64,000 nucleotides of DNA from Terrimonas rubra (GCF_042686025.1 NZ_JBHUOZ010000003.1:496001-560000), one strand, 5' to 3'. Shown: positions 9,164 through 18,298, counted from the stretch's first letter. The notes: generated by a model from the sequence alone, not told the origin. Made by a program: numbers and translations.

Positions 9164-9436
9164 ATGCATTTTTCAAAACAGGATCTGACAGGTAAAAAAT
9201 ATGTATGGGTAGAAACCAGCGCAGGTATGTATACGGGTGATCCATCCAGGAGAATTTTTGACAAATACAATGGCTTCCAGGTTCTTTTTATTATTAATGC
9301 ATGTTCTGTGTATACGGAGAAATTTAGTTCCGGTTTGGGAAGGATGATCGAACAAAAGTTGCATGAACGTTTACCGGAAGATATAAAAAGCGAGATTGCT
9401 GTTTTAAACTGGATAAAAAATTATGTGATCGGATAA
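9164..9436 (+). CDS. Unknown 90-residue protein
   Basis: Not recognised. It is a mixed alpha/beta, slightly basic protein with no signal peptide or membrane helix; the middle (FQVLFIINACSVY) is a buried-strand-like stretch and the C-terminus a helix pair. The ATG is the first in frame. A hairpin overlapping its stop separates it from the converging minus-strand gene. The coding case rests on position, length and ordinary codon use. Confidence 0.6.
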   Translation: MHFSKQDLTGKKYVWVETSAGMYTGDPSRRIFDKYNGFQVLFIINACSVYTEKFSSGLGRMIEQKLHERLPEDIKSEIAVLNWIKNYVIG

Positions 9437-9458
9437 CACAGGATGCCGGCCTGTGTTA
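9434..9458. terminator. Hairpin between converging genes
   Basis: A 9-bp perfect stem (9434-9442 with 9450-9458) overlaps both stop codons of the converging genes at 9164-9436 and 9456-9752. No strong T-run follows, so it may protect ends instead of terminating. Confidence 0.5.
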
Positions 9459-9752
9459 ATTGCCATATTGTAAAAACTGTTGCAGGTAATAATTGATCGC
9501 ATCTTTTGCCCTGTGTGAAAATTGTTCCATATCCTGCATATCGCTATGCGATTCTTTTAAGTTTTTAAAAATAATCTCCAGTCTTTCTTTCAGCTCATCG
9601 GTATAACGGGCTTTTGTTTGTTGAAACAGGTTTTCGTCACTGGTCCGGCTGATGTGCATGGCTACACTTTCAAAAATATTGTTTACCTGCAGGAATACAC
9701 GCCTGGCCTCGTTGTTAAAAACAACCATAAGATAAGTGGCATCAATCTTCAT
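9456..9752 (-). CDS. Unknown 98-residue helical protein
   Basis: Not recognised. Almost entirely predicted helix with many charged residues and heptad-like spacing (KERLEIIFKNLKESHSDMQDM), suggesting a small helical bundle, cytoplasmic. It lies 13 bases downstream of the RNA-binding protein gene and is probably cotranscribed with it. Confidence 0.6.
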   Translation of the reverse strand: MKIDATYLMVVFNNEARRVFLQVNNIFESVAMHISRTSDENLFQQTKARYTDELKERLEIIFKNLKESHSDMQDMEQFSHRAKDAINYYLQQFLQYGN

Positions 9753-9765
9753 ATACCTTTCTGAG

Positions 9766-10047
9766 TTACCAGCGTTTTGTAAGACTGTTTTTGTTATTCC
9801 TTTCTTCCCGGGGTTTTGCTTCAGATATTTTTAGTGGTCTTCCGTCCATCATAATGCCGTTCAACTGGCTGATGGCATTATGTGCGGCAGCATCATCGGC
9901 CATCTCTACAAAGCCAAAACCTTTGCTGTGGCCCGAAAATTTGTCTGTAATTATTTTGGCGGAGGTTACCGTACCATAGGTATTAAACAGGTTGGTTAAA
10001 TCATTGTCCAGGACAGCATAGCCCAGGTTAGCCACATAAATGTTCAT
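9766..10047 (-). CDS. RRM RNA-binding protein
   Basis: A single RNA-recognition motif of 93 residues. RNP2 is IYVANL at 3-8 and RNP1 is KGFGFVEM at 42-49, both with the aromatic residues that stack on RNA bases. A short basic tail follows. Such stand-alone RRM proteins are common in Bacteroidota and cyanobacteria and bind single-stranded RNA, sometimes as cold-shock factors. First gene of a two-gene unit with the helical protein at 9456. Confidence 0.93.
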   Translation of the reverse strand: MNIYVANLGYAVLDNDLTNLFNTYGTVTSAKIITDKFSGHSKGFGFVEMADDAAAHNAISQLNGIMMDGRPLKISEAKPREERNNKNSLTKRW

Positions 10048-10246
10048 GTTGATCTTAAATTAAGTTTGATGAAATACTTGAGAAAAATGCAGGTGTAAAA
10101 TAAAAAGGGAAGGAAATCTGTTTACAAGCGCTATAAAACTCAAATTGACTTATGTAAGGTAAGCTTTTTTTATCCAGGTTGTTATTATTTCTTTGAGCGC
10201 CTAAAGCTGTGCAGGTGTTAAGGAGTTATACCGGGTTATTTAAACA

Positions 10247-10279
10247 AAAATGCTGTATATAATTTACATACAGCATTTT
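10247..10279. terminator. Bidirectional intrinsic terminator
   Basis: A 12-bp perfect stem (10247-10258 with 10268-10279) with A and T runs lies at the end of the DsbA-family lipoprotein gene (minus strand). Confidence 0.8.
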
Positions 10280-10299
10280 CGTGATTGTGGTAAATCATT

Positions 10300-11283
10300 T
10301 TATGGATGATACCATAGTGATCCGTTTTTAGTGATGGTTTTTCTTAAAAGCCCTTTATCGGAAAGTTCATTTAATTGTATTTCTGCGTCTTTCCTGGATA
10401 CTCCGGATAATGTGGAGAACTCGTTGGCTGTTAACGAGGTATACTTTGAAAACAAAGCCTGCCAGTCTTTTTGAAATATCTCTTTAGTAGTGCCGGGAGT
10501 CAGCTTTACAATAGCTGCTTCATACTGGGAATATGGTTTGGATCCGTATACAATTTCTTTTTTGCCGGCCTGGTCAATAAAAAACATTGTAGGAAAACCC
10601 CTTACATTCAATTCCCTGGCCAGGCTGAGGTCTTCTTCAAAAAGTTTTTTAGCTTTTCCATCAAAATCGTTTTTTAACTGCTCTTCGTTTAGTCCCGCTG
10701 TTTTTGCTGCGGCTGCAATATGTTCCCATTTCGTGATGTTCTTTTTTTGTAAAAACACCTGTTCCCTTAATGCTCTTAAAAAGAGGATGGCTTTTTCGGG
10801 GTCCTGTAAGGTAGCCGCTTTAAAAGCGATCGAAGGCGGGTAGGAAGAATGCAGAGGGTCTTCCAGCCATACATCGCCGTCAATAGGCATGTCATAATAC
10901 AGGCTTACTTCATCCCAGTGATGGGCTACGTCAGAAGGTTTGCTGATACCGCCGCTGTTATAACTCCAGTCTGGTAACAGGCCGCCCATACGGTATTCAA
11001 TAGTAATACTGTTGCCATATTCCAGTTTCAGCTTTCTTAATTGTGGTTCTATACCCCAGCAGGAAGAACAGATGGGGTCGGTAAAATAAATGACTTTTAA
11101 GCTCTTTTCTTTATTAACTATTGTTTGTGCTGTTTGTTGATTAGTATCGGGCATGGCACAGAAACCTTCTGCCGGATCACATAAAAGCGGGTTTGTTTTT
11201 AACATGGTTGAGTCATTTTTTTGTGCGCCGCAGCTGTTTAAAAAAGCGCTGCTTAATAAGGCAAAAACCAGTTTATACTGCAT
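10300..11283 (-). CDS. DsbA-family lipoprotein with C-terminal winged-helix-like part
   Basis: The protein has 327 residues. Lipobox FLNSC gives Cys18 as the acylated residue. The thioredoxin-fold domain (about 60-255) carries an intact C72-S-S-C75 and a helical insert, closest to the FrnE/YjbH-like branch of DsbA; RGFPTMFF supplies the cis-proline. The last 65 residues (LTANEFSTLSGVSRKDAEIQLNEL and on) read like a small winged helix, odd for an envelope protein. It is divergent from the HxlR regulator, with an 18-base repeat between them, so HxlR may control it. Confidence 0.8.
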   Translation of the reverse strand: MQYKLVFALLSSAFLNSCGAQKNDSTMLKTNPLLCDPAEGFCAMPDTNQQTAQTIVNKEKSLKVIYFTDPICSSCWGIEPQLRKLKLEYGNSITIEYRMGGLLPDWSYNSGGISKPSDVAHHWDEVSLYYDMPIDGDVWLEDPLHSSYPPSIAFKAATLQDPEKAILFLRALREQVFLQKKNITKWEHIAAAAKTAGLNEEQLKNDFDGKAKKLFEEDLSLARELNVRGFPTMFFIDQAGKKEIVYGSKPYSQYEAAIVKLTPGTTKEIFQKDWQALFSKYTSLTANEFSTLSGVSRKDAEIQLNELSDKGLLRKTITKNGSLWYHP

Positions 11284-11369
11284 GAACAGTCCTTTATAAA
11301 AGAATGGGTTGTTTACTGTACAAAGGTATACGTTAGCTACTTTATAATTGATACCTGTTACCCATCGGA

Positions 11370-11405
11370 AACTGGTTACCTTTTGGTAACTGGTTATACT
11401 TTGGT
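11370..11405. promoter_or_regulatory. Tandem operator-like repeats between the DsbA lipoprotein and hxlR-type genes
   Basis: Two adjacent 18-base repeats (11370-11387 and 11388-11405) both begin AACTGGTTA and end TTTGGT; a partial third begins at 11406. They include a perfect GTTACC-TTTT-GGTAAC inverted repeat (11375-11380 with 11385-11390). The position, in a 160-base divergent gap next to a regulator gene, suits an HxlR binding site. Confidence 0.6.
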
Positions 11406-11443
11406 AACTTTATATGGTAATTTTGTTCATCAAATCGAACGAT

Positions 11444-11815
11444 ATGAAAAAACAGGCCAGTATCAATACCACTCTCACATGTAAGAAAAGGATCACCGCC
11501 ATTAAGGATACCATGGAGATATTATCCGGCAAATGGAAATTCCATATTTTGGGCACCTTACTTCAAAGTGGTTCTATGCGTTTTATGGACCTGTTGAGGG
11601 AGGTGGATGGCATTGCACCCAAAATGTTATCCAAAGAGTTGCAGGATATGGAAATGAACAGGCTGGTTACCCGTACGGTATTAAATACCAAACCGGTTAC
11701 GGTAGCTTATGATGTAACGGAATTTGGTAAAACCCTGGAAAAAATTATTGATGAGATCGCAAACTGGGGTATTGATTACCGTAAGGCCATTTATGATAAA
11801 AGAAAGAAAATATAG
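11444..11815 (+). CDS. HxlR-family transcriptional regulator
   Basis: A winged-helix regulator of 123 residues from the ATG at 11444. An upstream ATG at 11414 lies almost inside the repeat region and would leave no leader, so 11444 is preferred. The HxlR signature is clear: a Cys near the N-terminus (LTCKKRI), GKWKFHILGTL, the recognition segment GIAPKMLSKEL, and the wing with YDVTEFG. Family members often sense thiol or electrophile stress through the N-terminal Cys. The divergent neighbour is a disulfide-handling lipoprotein, which fits. Confidence 0.92.
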   Translation: MKKQASINTTLTCKKRITAIKDTMEILSGKWKFHILGTLLQSGSMRFMDLLREVDGIAPKMLSKELQDMEMNRLVTRTVLNTKPVTVAYDVTEFGKTLEKIIDEIANWGIDYRKAIYDKRKKI

Positions 11816-11837
11816 GTAGCCTGACCCGGCCTCCTTT

Positions 11838-12347
11838 TTACTCAATCCTGTTTAACAGCGTAAAAAAATATATTAATCCCAGCGCAATGGGAATGCCCAG
11901 GCAGATGACCAGGAGTAAACTGCTTACATTAAAATATCGTCTTACAGTTTTGGATAATAGAAGTATCACTAATGTAAGGGTGAGTAAAAATGGTACCAGG
12001 CTTCGCCAGTTAAAGGCCATGTAAGTCCCTAGCTTTTCTGCCATTATAATATTGGAAATTATATTCGCTGATACGATGGAGATGATAAGTGTATAAAAAA
12101 TGGTATTCAATATCCAGCCTGTTTTTCGGCCGGTGATATGGAAAAGCAGGCCCAAAACCGGCAGCATCATAATAACGATGAAGGGCATAGTCTGCGAAGA
12201 GGACCTTGTAATTTGGTTACCGAACGTAAATAACAAAATAAAATATAAAAGGAACAACAGCCCAAAAACGGTAATGAGATTGTATTGTTTGCTTTTCTTT
12301 CTTTGGGGAATAATAATATCTTCTAAAAATGAAACTTCATTTTCCAT
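11838..12347 (-). CDS. Unknown five-helix membrane protein
   Basis: The protein has 169 residues. Five hydrophobic segments are seen (about 24-46, 55-75, 79-105, 115-136, 142-166) after a charged cytoplasmic N-terminus. No family motif recognised. It ends 22 bases from the converging HxlR gene and is a one-gene unit. Confidence 0.65.
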   Translation of the reverse strand: MENEVSFLEDIIIPQRKKSKQYNLITVFGLLFLLYFILLFTFGNQITRSSSQTMPFIVIMMLPVLGLLFHITGRKTGWILNTIFYTLIISIVSANIISNIIMAEKLGTYMAFNWRSLVPFLLTLTLVILLLSKTVRRYFNVSSLLLVICLGIPIALGLIYFFTLLNRIE

Positions 12348-12507
12348 TTGTTGCAGTGGCTTGTATAAATTTTAATGATGGTGCTATAAATATACAAAAG
12401 TTTTTAGATGTTATCAACCGTGCCCCGTCTTTCTTACTAGGATAATATTTAAAAATGTAACATGTTATTGGATTTGGTGTTAAATTTATGAACAGTATTT
12501 GTCACGT

Positions 12508-13365
12508 ATGTATTCTAACTTCCAAAGTTTTCAACCTCAGCGGGATATCCTGAAAAAGCATATTGCTTATTTCTATTTTGACCAGGCTGATGATGCCGGC
12601 TTTGAGAAAAAATACTCTTTCTTCCCCCATACTTATTCTACGCTGAGTTTTTACAAAAATGCTGTTATTGAACAAAACCATGACCTTTATAATATTGAAT
12701 GTGGAAAGGGAAATAGTTTATTGCAATTGCTGACCCGCCAGCAAAGTATCAAAACCGTAAAACAAGAAGGCCGGCTGGATAAAATTGGTATTGTTTTTTA
12801 TCCGCTGGGTCTGAACCATTTTATCCGGGAAGATTATCATGTGCTGGCTAAAGAAGATGTACAGCCGTTTTTACCGGCCAACGCTCACCAATGGGAAGAT
12901 ATGAGCGGTCAATGCTTTGCTGCTGCTGACATCAATGATAAAATTACTATACTCGAAACTTTTCTTGCTGCACAATACCGGGAAAAAGATTTTGAACATT
13001 TGTATACGGCAGTGGAGTTATTAGGCAATGTTACGGAACAGGAAACCATACAGGCTGTTGCGGCGAAGGCTTTTATGAGCCCGCGTAATCTCAACCGCTT
13101 ATTTCAAAAAGAACTGGCCATGACGCCAGAGATCTTCCGGGTTATTTCACGCTTTCGTTATATTATGCAGCAAAAGGCGGTGTTGAAAAGAGATCAAAAT
13201 CTAACCCAGCTGGCTTACGAAAGTGGTTATTTTGACCAGGCTTCCCTCACAAAAACCTTCAAACGGTTTACCAGTTTGTCGCCAAGACAATTTTTTGAAC
13301 ACTGTACCCTGGTGGGAGAAAACGGCACAGTCTGGTTTTTTTATGATACGAAGAATGTCGTATAA
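12508..13365 (+). CDS. AraC-family transcriptional regulator
   Basis: The protein has 285 residues from the ATG at 12508; a TTG three codons earlier is possible but unneeded. The N-terminal two-thirds is an unassigned ligand-sensing domain (no cupin motif clear). The last 100 residues carry the two helix-turn-helix units of AraC: FMSPRNLNRLFQKE and LAYESGYFDQASLTKTFKRF followed by SPRQF. It is 47 bases upstream of the secreted esterase-like gene on the same strand, and may regulate it or itself. Confidence 0.92.
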   Translation: MYSNFQSFQPQRDILKKHIAYFYFDQADDAGFEKKYSFFPHTYSTLSFYKNAVIEQNHDLYNIECGKGNSLLQLLTRQQSIKTVKQEGRLDKIGIVFYPLGLNHFIREDYHVLAKEDVQPFLPANAHQWEDMSGQCFAAADINDKITILETFLAAQYREKDFEHLYTAVELLGNVTEQETIQAVAAKAFMSPRNLNRLFQKELAMTPEIFRVISRFRYIMQQKAVLKRDQNLTQLAYESGYFDQASLTKTFKRFTSLSPRQFFEHCTLVGENGTVWFFYDTKNVV

Positions 13366-13412
13366 ATACAATTTTTTAGGATTGCCGCTCATTAATTTTA
13401 CGCCTAAAAACG

Positions 13413-14756
13413 ATGAGATATTCTTTCCTTCTGTTTAATATACTGGTTGTTTGCGTGCTAACACTGAATGCGCAGAGCCGGTGGAAATCTTTTTTGGCAA
13501 TGGATTCAGTTGCTTTAAAGAAACAGCTGAATCCGAAACAATATGGCCTGCAATCAAACTTTTATATAGATGAGGTGCATAAATTGGGTGCTGATAAACA
13601 GGTAACGGATTCAGCACTATATAGCCAGCTATCAAACTGGGCTAAATACCCTGTTCCTGCCAAAACAGGCATTATATGTGAATATATAGTACAGCTCGAT
13701 ACTAACTACACCGTACCATACCTGGTGTATATTCCCAAAAACTATAACCCGGCTGTAAAAACTACCTTGCTTATCTATTATAAAGGAGGATGGCTATCAC
13801 GTAGTACAATACCCTCCGGTTACCCAAAGGAAATAATAAAAGATAATCCCACTCTTGACTACCTGGATGAACAGAACATTATTGAAATATTCCCCGTTTT
13901 AGAAAGTAAGCTGGCCATCTATGGAAACTATGGTTATTTACATCTTCAGCAAATGATCACCGCGGTAAAAAAAGTATTTAATATTGATGATAATAAAGTG
14001 TTCCTTGCCGGTTTTTCGGATGGTGGTAAAACGGTTTATTTAGCAGCCAATCTTGTTCCTGCAGCGTTTGCCTGTTTCTATCCTATTAATGCACCCATTG
14101 TGAGTGCGCCACAATTTCCCAATTATAAAAGCAGGCCACTCTTTTCGTTTGTGGCCGAAAAAGATGAACTGACGGAACCGCGTAGTATTTTAACGAAGGC
14201 CGCTTATGCTGCCACACTTGGTGCTGACTGGCGATTTTGGTTGTTACCTGAAAAAAAGCATAACTACAGGTCATACCAGCAGGATGTACTGCCCTTGATG
14301 TTCAGTGATATGAAAAGAAGGAGCAGGAATCCATTCCCGGCCACTATCAACTATCATAAAACCTACAACTACGAACTATTTACTGGCATCGACTGGATAC
14401 AGGTGAGCGTAAACACCAATCGGCCACCTTCCCTATACCATCAGACAGATTCTGTTGTAACCTTCAGTGCCGATGGTGAGGAGAGACGATACCTTTATGG
14501 TGAGAAAACGGGGCAGGTTCATGCTGTTTACCTGAATAATACTTTTACCATCAATACCTCACAGGTAGATACAGTTACCATCTACCTGTCGCCGGCTATG
14601 GTTAATCTTCAGCTTCCGGTTACAGTGATCATCAATGGTAAGCAGGTATATCATGCGGTAACTGGAATTAACCGTTCGTTCATGATAGATCGGTTTATGG
14701 AGTATTTTGACAGGGAGCAATTATGGGTCAATAAACTGGTAATTCCTGTTCACTAA
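13413..14756 (+). CDS. Secreted alpha/beta hydrolase, esterase-like
   Basis: The protein has 447 residues. A signal peptide (1-20, cleavage after LNAQ) is followed by a hydrolase of the feruloyl-esterase/PHB-depolymerase kind: strand VPYLVYIP, oxyanion loop YYKGGW, nucleophile in GFSDGG, an Asp in VAEKDELTEP and a His in EKKHNY. The C-terminal 140 residues form a beta-rich extra domain. Exact substrate unknown. It probably shares a transcript with the AraC regulator upstream. Confidence 0.75.
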   Translation: MRYSFLLFNILVVCVLTLNAQSRWKSFLAMDSVALKKQLNPKQYGLQSNFYIDEVHKLGADKQVTDSALYSQLSNWAKYPVPAKTGIICEYIVQLDTNYTVPYLVYIPKNYNPAVKTTLLIYYKGGWLSRSTIPSGYPKEIIKDNPTLDYLDEQNIIEIFPVLESKLAIYGNYGYLHLQQMITAVKKVFNIDDNKVFLAGFSDGGKTVYLAANLVPAAFACFYPINAPIVSAPQFPNYKSRPLFSFVAEKDELTEPRSILTKAAYAATLGADWRFWLLPEKKHNYRSYQQDVLPLMFSDMKRRSRNPFPATINYHKTYNYELFTGIDWIQVSVNTNRPPSLYHQTDSVVTFSADGEERRYLYGEKTGQVHAVYLNNTFTINTSQVDTVTIYLSPAMVNLQLPVTVIINGKQVYHAVTGINRSFMIDRFMEYFDREQLWVNKLVIPVH

Positions 14757-14821
14757 CCCCGGCACTGCTACGGATCCGGCACTTTTGTTTAAGGAAGGTT
14801 ATGTAGTGCCTTCTTTTTAGA

Positions 14822-15046
14822 TCAATGCAAGAATTGTTCTATATCAGTCAATGATAATACGTTAGGTATAAACCAACCCGGTATATTCCTGTCCATGCGC
14901 TGCTGTTTTCTCCGGGTACAGGGTGTTTTTCTGATGTAAATACCATCTTTTTCCTCTTTCCGCCATGCAATGGTATGATGATATTTGCCGGATATTAAGA
15001 AGCCTCCAGGCCTGCTGTTCAATGCAGTGAACAGGCTATGGGTCAT
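14822..15046 (-). CDS. Unknown 74-residue protein
   Basis: Not recognised. A small soluble protein with a central basic segment (KYHHTIAWRKEEKDGIY) and an acidic helical end. Evidence is an ATG start, a fitting gap between the flanking genes and plausible composition; it could be a chance frame. Confidence 0.45.
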   Translation of the reverse strand: MTHSLFTALNSRPGGFLISGKYHHTIAWRKEEKDGIYIRKTPCTRRKQQRMDRNIPGWFIPNVLSLTDIEQFLH

Positions 15047-15089
15047 ATAAATAATAAATTGCTGGTACAGGTTTCTTGGACGGTCTGCT

Positions 15090-15125
15090 ATACCCGTGTA
15101 TGATATTGTACATGGGTATTTTTTA
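15090..15125 (+). terminator. Terminator-like hairpin without a matching gene
   Basis: An 11-bp stem (15090-15100 with 15109-15119, one G-U pair) is followed by a T-run on the plus strand. No plus-strand gene ends within 300 bases. It could end a short RNA or act as an attenuator before the methionine sulfoxide reductase gene. Confidence 0.5.
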
Positions 15126-15254
15126 TAGCGTAAAGGGTTTATAGGCTCTTTGGGTATTTATTGTGTTTTTCTATCTTACCTGTATCACCTGACCCGGGAG
15201 CCAACAGGGGAATACATTTTAGCTGATATTAAAACGCTGCTTTATCTTTGCAAA

Positions 15255-15728
15255 ATGGCAGAAGATCTTACCATTGCCTCCGGCAATAAAACCACGCAAT
15301 ATGAAACATTAATACCGCAGATAGCAGCCTTGTTACAGGGTGAGCCTGATCTGATCGCTAACCTGGCCAATACGGTGGCCGCCCTGAAAGAACAGTTCGG
15401 CTGGTTTTGGGTTGGTTTTTACCTGGTAAAAGGTGATGAGCTGGTGCTGGCGCCTTTCCAGGGACCGGTAGCGTGCACCCGTATAAAAAAGGGCAGGGGC
15501 GTATGTGGTAGTAGTTGGGCACAGGCCAAAACCCTGATCGTACCCGATGTTGAAAAGTTCCCCGGGCATATTGCCTGCAGTAGCTTATCGAAATCGGAGA
15601 TTGTGATACCGGTTATCCGCAACGGTGAGGTAGTAGCTGTGCTGGATGTGGACAGCGATACCTATGACAGCTTTGATACCGAAGACGAAAAGTTCTTACA
15701 GCAGATTGTAGACCTGCTGTTATTTTAA
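15255..15728 (+). CDS. msrC: Free methionine-(R)-sulfoxide reductase (GAF domain)
   Basis: The protein reduces free methionine-R-sulfoxide to methionine with thioredoxin. It has 157 residues from the ATG at 15255 and is a single GAF domain. Cys74, Cys84 and Cys108 match the three catalytic cysteines of the E. coli enzyme with the same spacing of 10 and 24. A longer frame to 15150 adds residues with no family match. A TATCTTTG box at 15243-15250 ends only four bases before the ATG, so the mRNA may be nearly leaderless if that box is used. Confidence 0.92.
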   Translation: MAEDLTIASGNKTTQYETLIPQIAALLQGEPDLIANLANTVAALKEQFGWFWVGFYLVKGDELVLAPFQGPVACTRIKKGRGVCGSSWAQAKTLIVPDVEKFPGHIACSSLSKSEIVIPVIRNGEVVAVLDVDSDTYDSFDTEDEKFLQQIVDLLLF

Positions 15729-15771
15729 GGCAAAGTGTATCATTAAATTATAAAGTAGCACAAACAATACA

Positions 15772-15809
15772 AGGCTGTTGCCGGAATATGGGTTCCGGCA
15801 ACAGCCTTT
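15772..15809. terminator. Strong bidirectional terminator
   Basis: A 16-bp perfect stem (15772-15787 with 15794-15809) followed by T. It separates the converging msrC gene and the seven-gene minus-strand cluster, and is the only clear terminator I found at the end of that cluster. Confidence 0.88.
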
Positions 15810-15832
15810 TTCTATCCCGGGACTTACTGCTC

Positions 15833-16174
15833 TTAATGTTGCCAGCATCTTCCTCCCCCGGATACCTTACGCTGGCAGGCGCCGCCTTTTTTGGTAGGAG
15901 CCCCGCAGGTGGATGAGTAACCTGATTTACTGCTGCTACTGCTTTTGCCGCCAGAATGATTATTGGTTCCGGAATTATTTGTGCCGTTTGTCCTTGGCGT
16001 GTCTGTAAGCTCTTTGGAGAGGAGCTTTGGCTTATTATTGGTATAGGCCCAGGTCTTATTGTCGTATATGACAATGGTTTTACCATTTGATAAGGTAACT
16101 GTATCAATCTTCTTTTGCCCGCAGGCGATGGCAGAAGAGAGCAGTAAGAAAACGGCAACAAGGTTTTTTCTCAT
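15833..16174 (-). CDS. DUF5763-type lipoprotein
   Basis: The protein has 113 residues. Lipobox AIACG (Cys18) is followed by a short beta segment, an Asn/Ser/Gly linker and a C-terminal Cys/His module (CGAPTKKGGAC, then GGGRCWQH) matching DUF5763 as I recall it. The module could bind one metal ion. It is the last gene of the cluster that starts at 20759, 37 bases after the DUF4236 gene and just before the terminator. As I recall, this module also occurs fused to micrococcal-nuclease-like proteins, and one is encoded four genes upstream. Confidence 0.75.
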   Translation of the reverse strand: MRKNLVAVFLLLSSAIACGQKKIDTVTLSNGKTIVIYDNKTWAYTNNKPKLLSKELTDTPRTNGTNNSGTNNHSGGKSSSSSKSGYSSTCGAPTKKGGACQRKVSGGGRCWQH

Positions 16175-16211
16175 TTTTGTTGATTTAAGTATGATTGCGT
16201 AGATAATAATA

Positions 16212-17291
16212 TCAGGTATGTTGCTGAAAGCTTGCCAGCATGTTCCTGGCCGTAGTAAGACTATCTATATAGTCGTGCATAGCCTTGTAAAATAAAACCG
16301 CATACTCTTTGTTACTAAAACTGAACAGTTCGTTTACACCATTATTGGAACGAATACTTATTTCACCATATTCGGCAATGGGTATCTGGTAGTTATCAGA
16401 AAAACGCCGGTCGCGGGAACCATCCTTATTTACTTTATACCAGGTATAACCTGCTATATGTGAATCCTTGGGTACGGCTTCGTCTTCAATAAATTTCTGG
16501 ATGCGATAACTTATTTTAATATCAGTGTAATCAATCAGCGCAAAGTCATCTTTTGATTCATAAATGATCATGAAGGCCGGGAATATATACATATCACCGC
16601 CATTTATATTGTGCAGGCAAAAGGATGGGGTGGGGGTCTGTATGATGGGCAAAGATTTTTCCAGTAGTTCTATTTCAGACCGGGTAATGGTCGAGTCGGC
16701 TGCTGTTCTTTCTGCTACCCGGTTCGTACGTTTAGAACTGGTAAGGTCCCATTTTTTATGCGATTGTTTCAATAACAAAAATGCTTCCCGGAGATTTTTA
16801 TACAGGTCAAAGTAAATATCCTCACTGTCAATTTCCAGGTTAATCACAGATAACTGAAGTTGTTCGGTCAATTCATTCATCTCTTCAGTAAGGGATGAGG
16901 TTTCGGCTTCGAGCCGAGCAATACGTTTTTTAAAGAAACGCTTTAACAGGACATGCTGGAGCCTGCTCAGCTTTTTATGTTTGTTTGTATATAATTGCCG
17001 GGCCTGGTTTAACAGCTGACCGGTATCTACATGTGATGCTGAAGCCTGTAAGAGTAAGTTTTTAAAATCCTGTAAACTGGCGGAAGTCAGCTTGTCTATA
17101 GCCGCACTTTTAATTTCGTGCTGAGCTTCATAAGGCTTGTGCAGTTGGTGGGATAGTTTTTCCTGCCGGCGTTTTAATTCTTCTGCCGGCGAGGCCTGCG
17201 GTAAAACGATATTGGTACTAATACCTTTTTTGCCATAGGATAATTTAATACCGGGAAAAGCTTTGAAATCCGGTCTGTATTTCCATTCCAT
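16212..17291 (-). CDS. DUF4236 domain protein with long coiled coil
   Basis: The protein has 359 residues. Residues 1-30 form the DUF4236 motif (YRPDFKAFPGIKLSYGKKGI), here inside a larger protein. Residues about 35-165 are strongly helical with coiled-coil spacing and many charges. The rest is a compact domain with several beta strands (GGDMYIFPAFMIIYES) and no motif I can name. No signal peptide or membrane helix. It sits 20 bases after the DUF4407 gene. Confidence 0.75.
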   Translation of the reverse strand: MEWKYRPDFKAFPGIKLSYGKKGISTNIVLPQASPAEELKRRQEKLSHQLHKPYEAQHEIKSAAIDKLTSASLQDFKNLLLQASASHVDTGQLLNQARQLYTNKHKKLSRLQHVLLKRFFKKRIARLEAETSSLTEEMNELTEQLQLSVINLEIDSEDIYFDLYKNLREAFLLLKQSHKKWDLTSSKRTNRVAERTAADSTITRSEIELLEKSLPIIQTPTPSFCLHNINGGDMYIFPAFMIIYESKDDFALIDYTDIKISYRIQKFIEDEAVPKDSHIAGYTWYKVNKDGSRDRRFSDNYQIPIAEYGEISIRSNNGVNELFSFSNKEYAVLFYKAMHDYIDSLTTARNMLASFQQHT

Positions 17292-17311
17292 ATTGAAAGA
17301 TTGATGATAGG

Positions 17312-18298
17312 TTAAGAAAAAGCGTTAGGCGGTTGTTCTTTGGTTTTCAGGTGGTTTAATGTTAGTTTCTTTTGTTCCAGCTGGTGGCCTACAATCAGGT
17401 CGTAATCCGATTTTTCATCCCCTACTTTACTAACCACCACAAACAGTTCAAGCGACATTAAAAACACGAAGAGAATCGAATAAAAAACCAGTGCGATCGG
17501 CTTCTCGATCAAAATTTCAAGAATAGCATTTAACTCTTCCAGAAACCCTTGTTTTGATTTTAATTCCTCCCTCAGTGATCCCTCCGTTTGTATTTTCTTC
17601 AGCGAGTATTCTTCTTTTTGCTTACGTAATTCTTCCAGGTGATTATTGTTGATCTCGGCCTCCTTGGCTTTTGGATTGGATATAGGGGTAGTAGAAACTG
17701 TTCGCTGTGGCAGGGTAATGATACTGCCGTCCGCCTGTTTCACCTTTGAATGGGTTACACTGGTAGAAACGGTGGTGATGGTAGGACGTTTGGATATCTC
17801 TTCGTATAACTCCAGGTTTTTTTTATCCAGTGAATCTATTTCCGTTTGTAATTCCTGTAATTTTTTGTCAATAATAGTGAGCCGGTTGGGTAATTGTTCA
17901 TTTACCTGGCGGTCTACTATCTGTACCATCTTTTTTTCTATATCATCTTTAAAAATGGTTTGATCCAGTATTGCTGATCCGAGTATGGCCATGATAAAAG
18001 CGATGATAAAACGGAAAATGGCCAGCCCCCTGTTTTTACCGATCGTTAAAATGATCTGCCGTTCTATTTGTACAATGATGACAACAAAGATTACGGACAC
18101 AATAAGACAGGCCCACCAGGGAGCATTTACATACCTTTCGGCAAATGAATAGCCGATAAAAGCCCACAGAATAATTAATATCAATATGGCAGAAGCATAT
18201 TTTTTTAATTGCTTTCTGCTGGCTTCCGTACAGGTTCTGAGGATCTGGTAATTCCAGCCTGTTAGTAAGCACGCGGTTTTTATCCACCAGTTTTTCAT
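17312..18298 (-). CDS. DUF4407 membrane protein
   Basis: The protein has 328 residues. The N-terminal third has three or four membrane helices (about 33-53, 60-80, 90-112). A long periplasmic or cytoplasmic coiled coil follows (about 118-165 and 205-255), and a last helix near 268-290 returns to the membrane. This layout and the opening (WWIKTACLLTGWN) match DUF4407, whose function is unknown. Its start overlaps the preceding gene stop by ATGA, which suggests translational coupling. Confidence 0.8.
   Translation of the reverse strand: MKNWWIKTACLLTGWNYQILRTCTEASRKQLKKYASAILILIILWAFIGYSFAERYVNAPWWACLIVSVIFVVIIVQIERQIILTIGKNRGLAIFRFIIAFIMAILGSAILDQTIFKDDIEKKMVQIVDRQVNEQLPNRLTIIDKKLQELQTEIDSLDKKNLELYEEISKRPTITTVSTSVTHSKVKQADGSIITLPQRTVSTTPISNPKAKEAEINNNHLEELRKQKEEYSLKKIQTEGSLREELKSKQGFLEELNAILEILIEKPIALVFYSILFVFLMSLELFVVVSKVGDEKSDYDLIVGHQLEQKKLTLNHLKTKEQPPNAFS

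Noticed and set aside
15748..16161. 137-residue frame overlapping the DUF5763 lipoprotein
   Set aside because: It runs through a strong terminator and has no domain, while the other frame has a lipobox and a Cys/His module.
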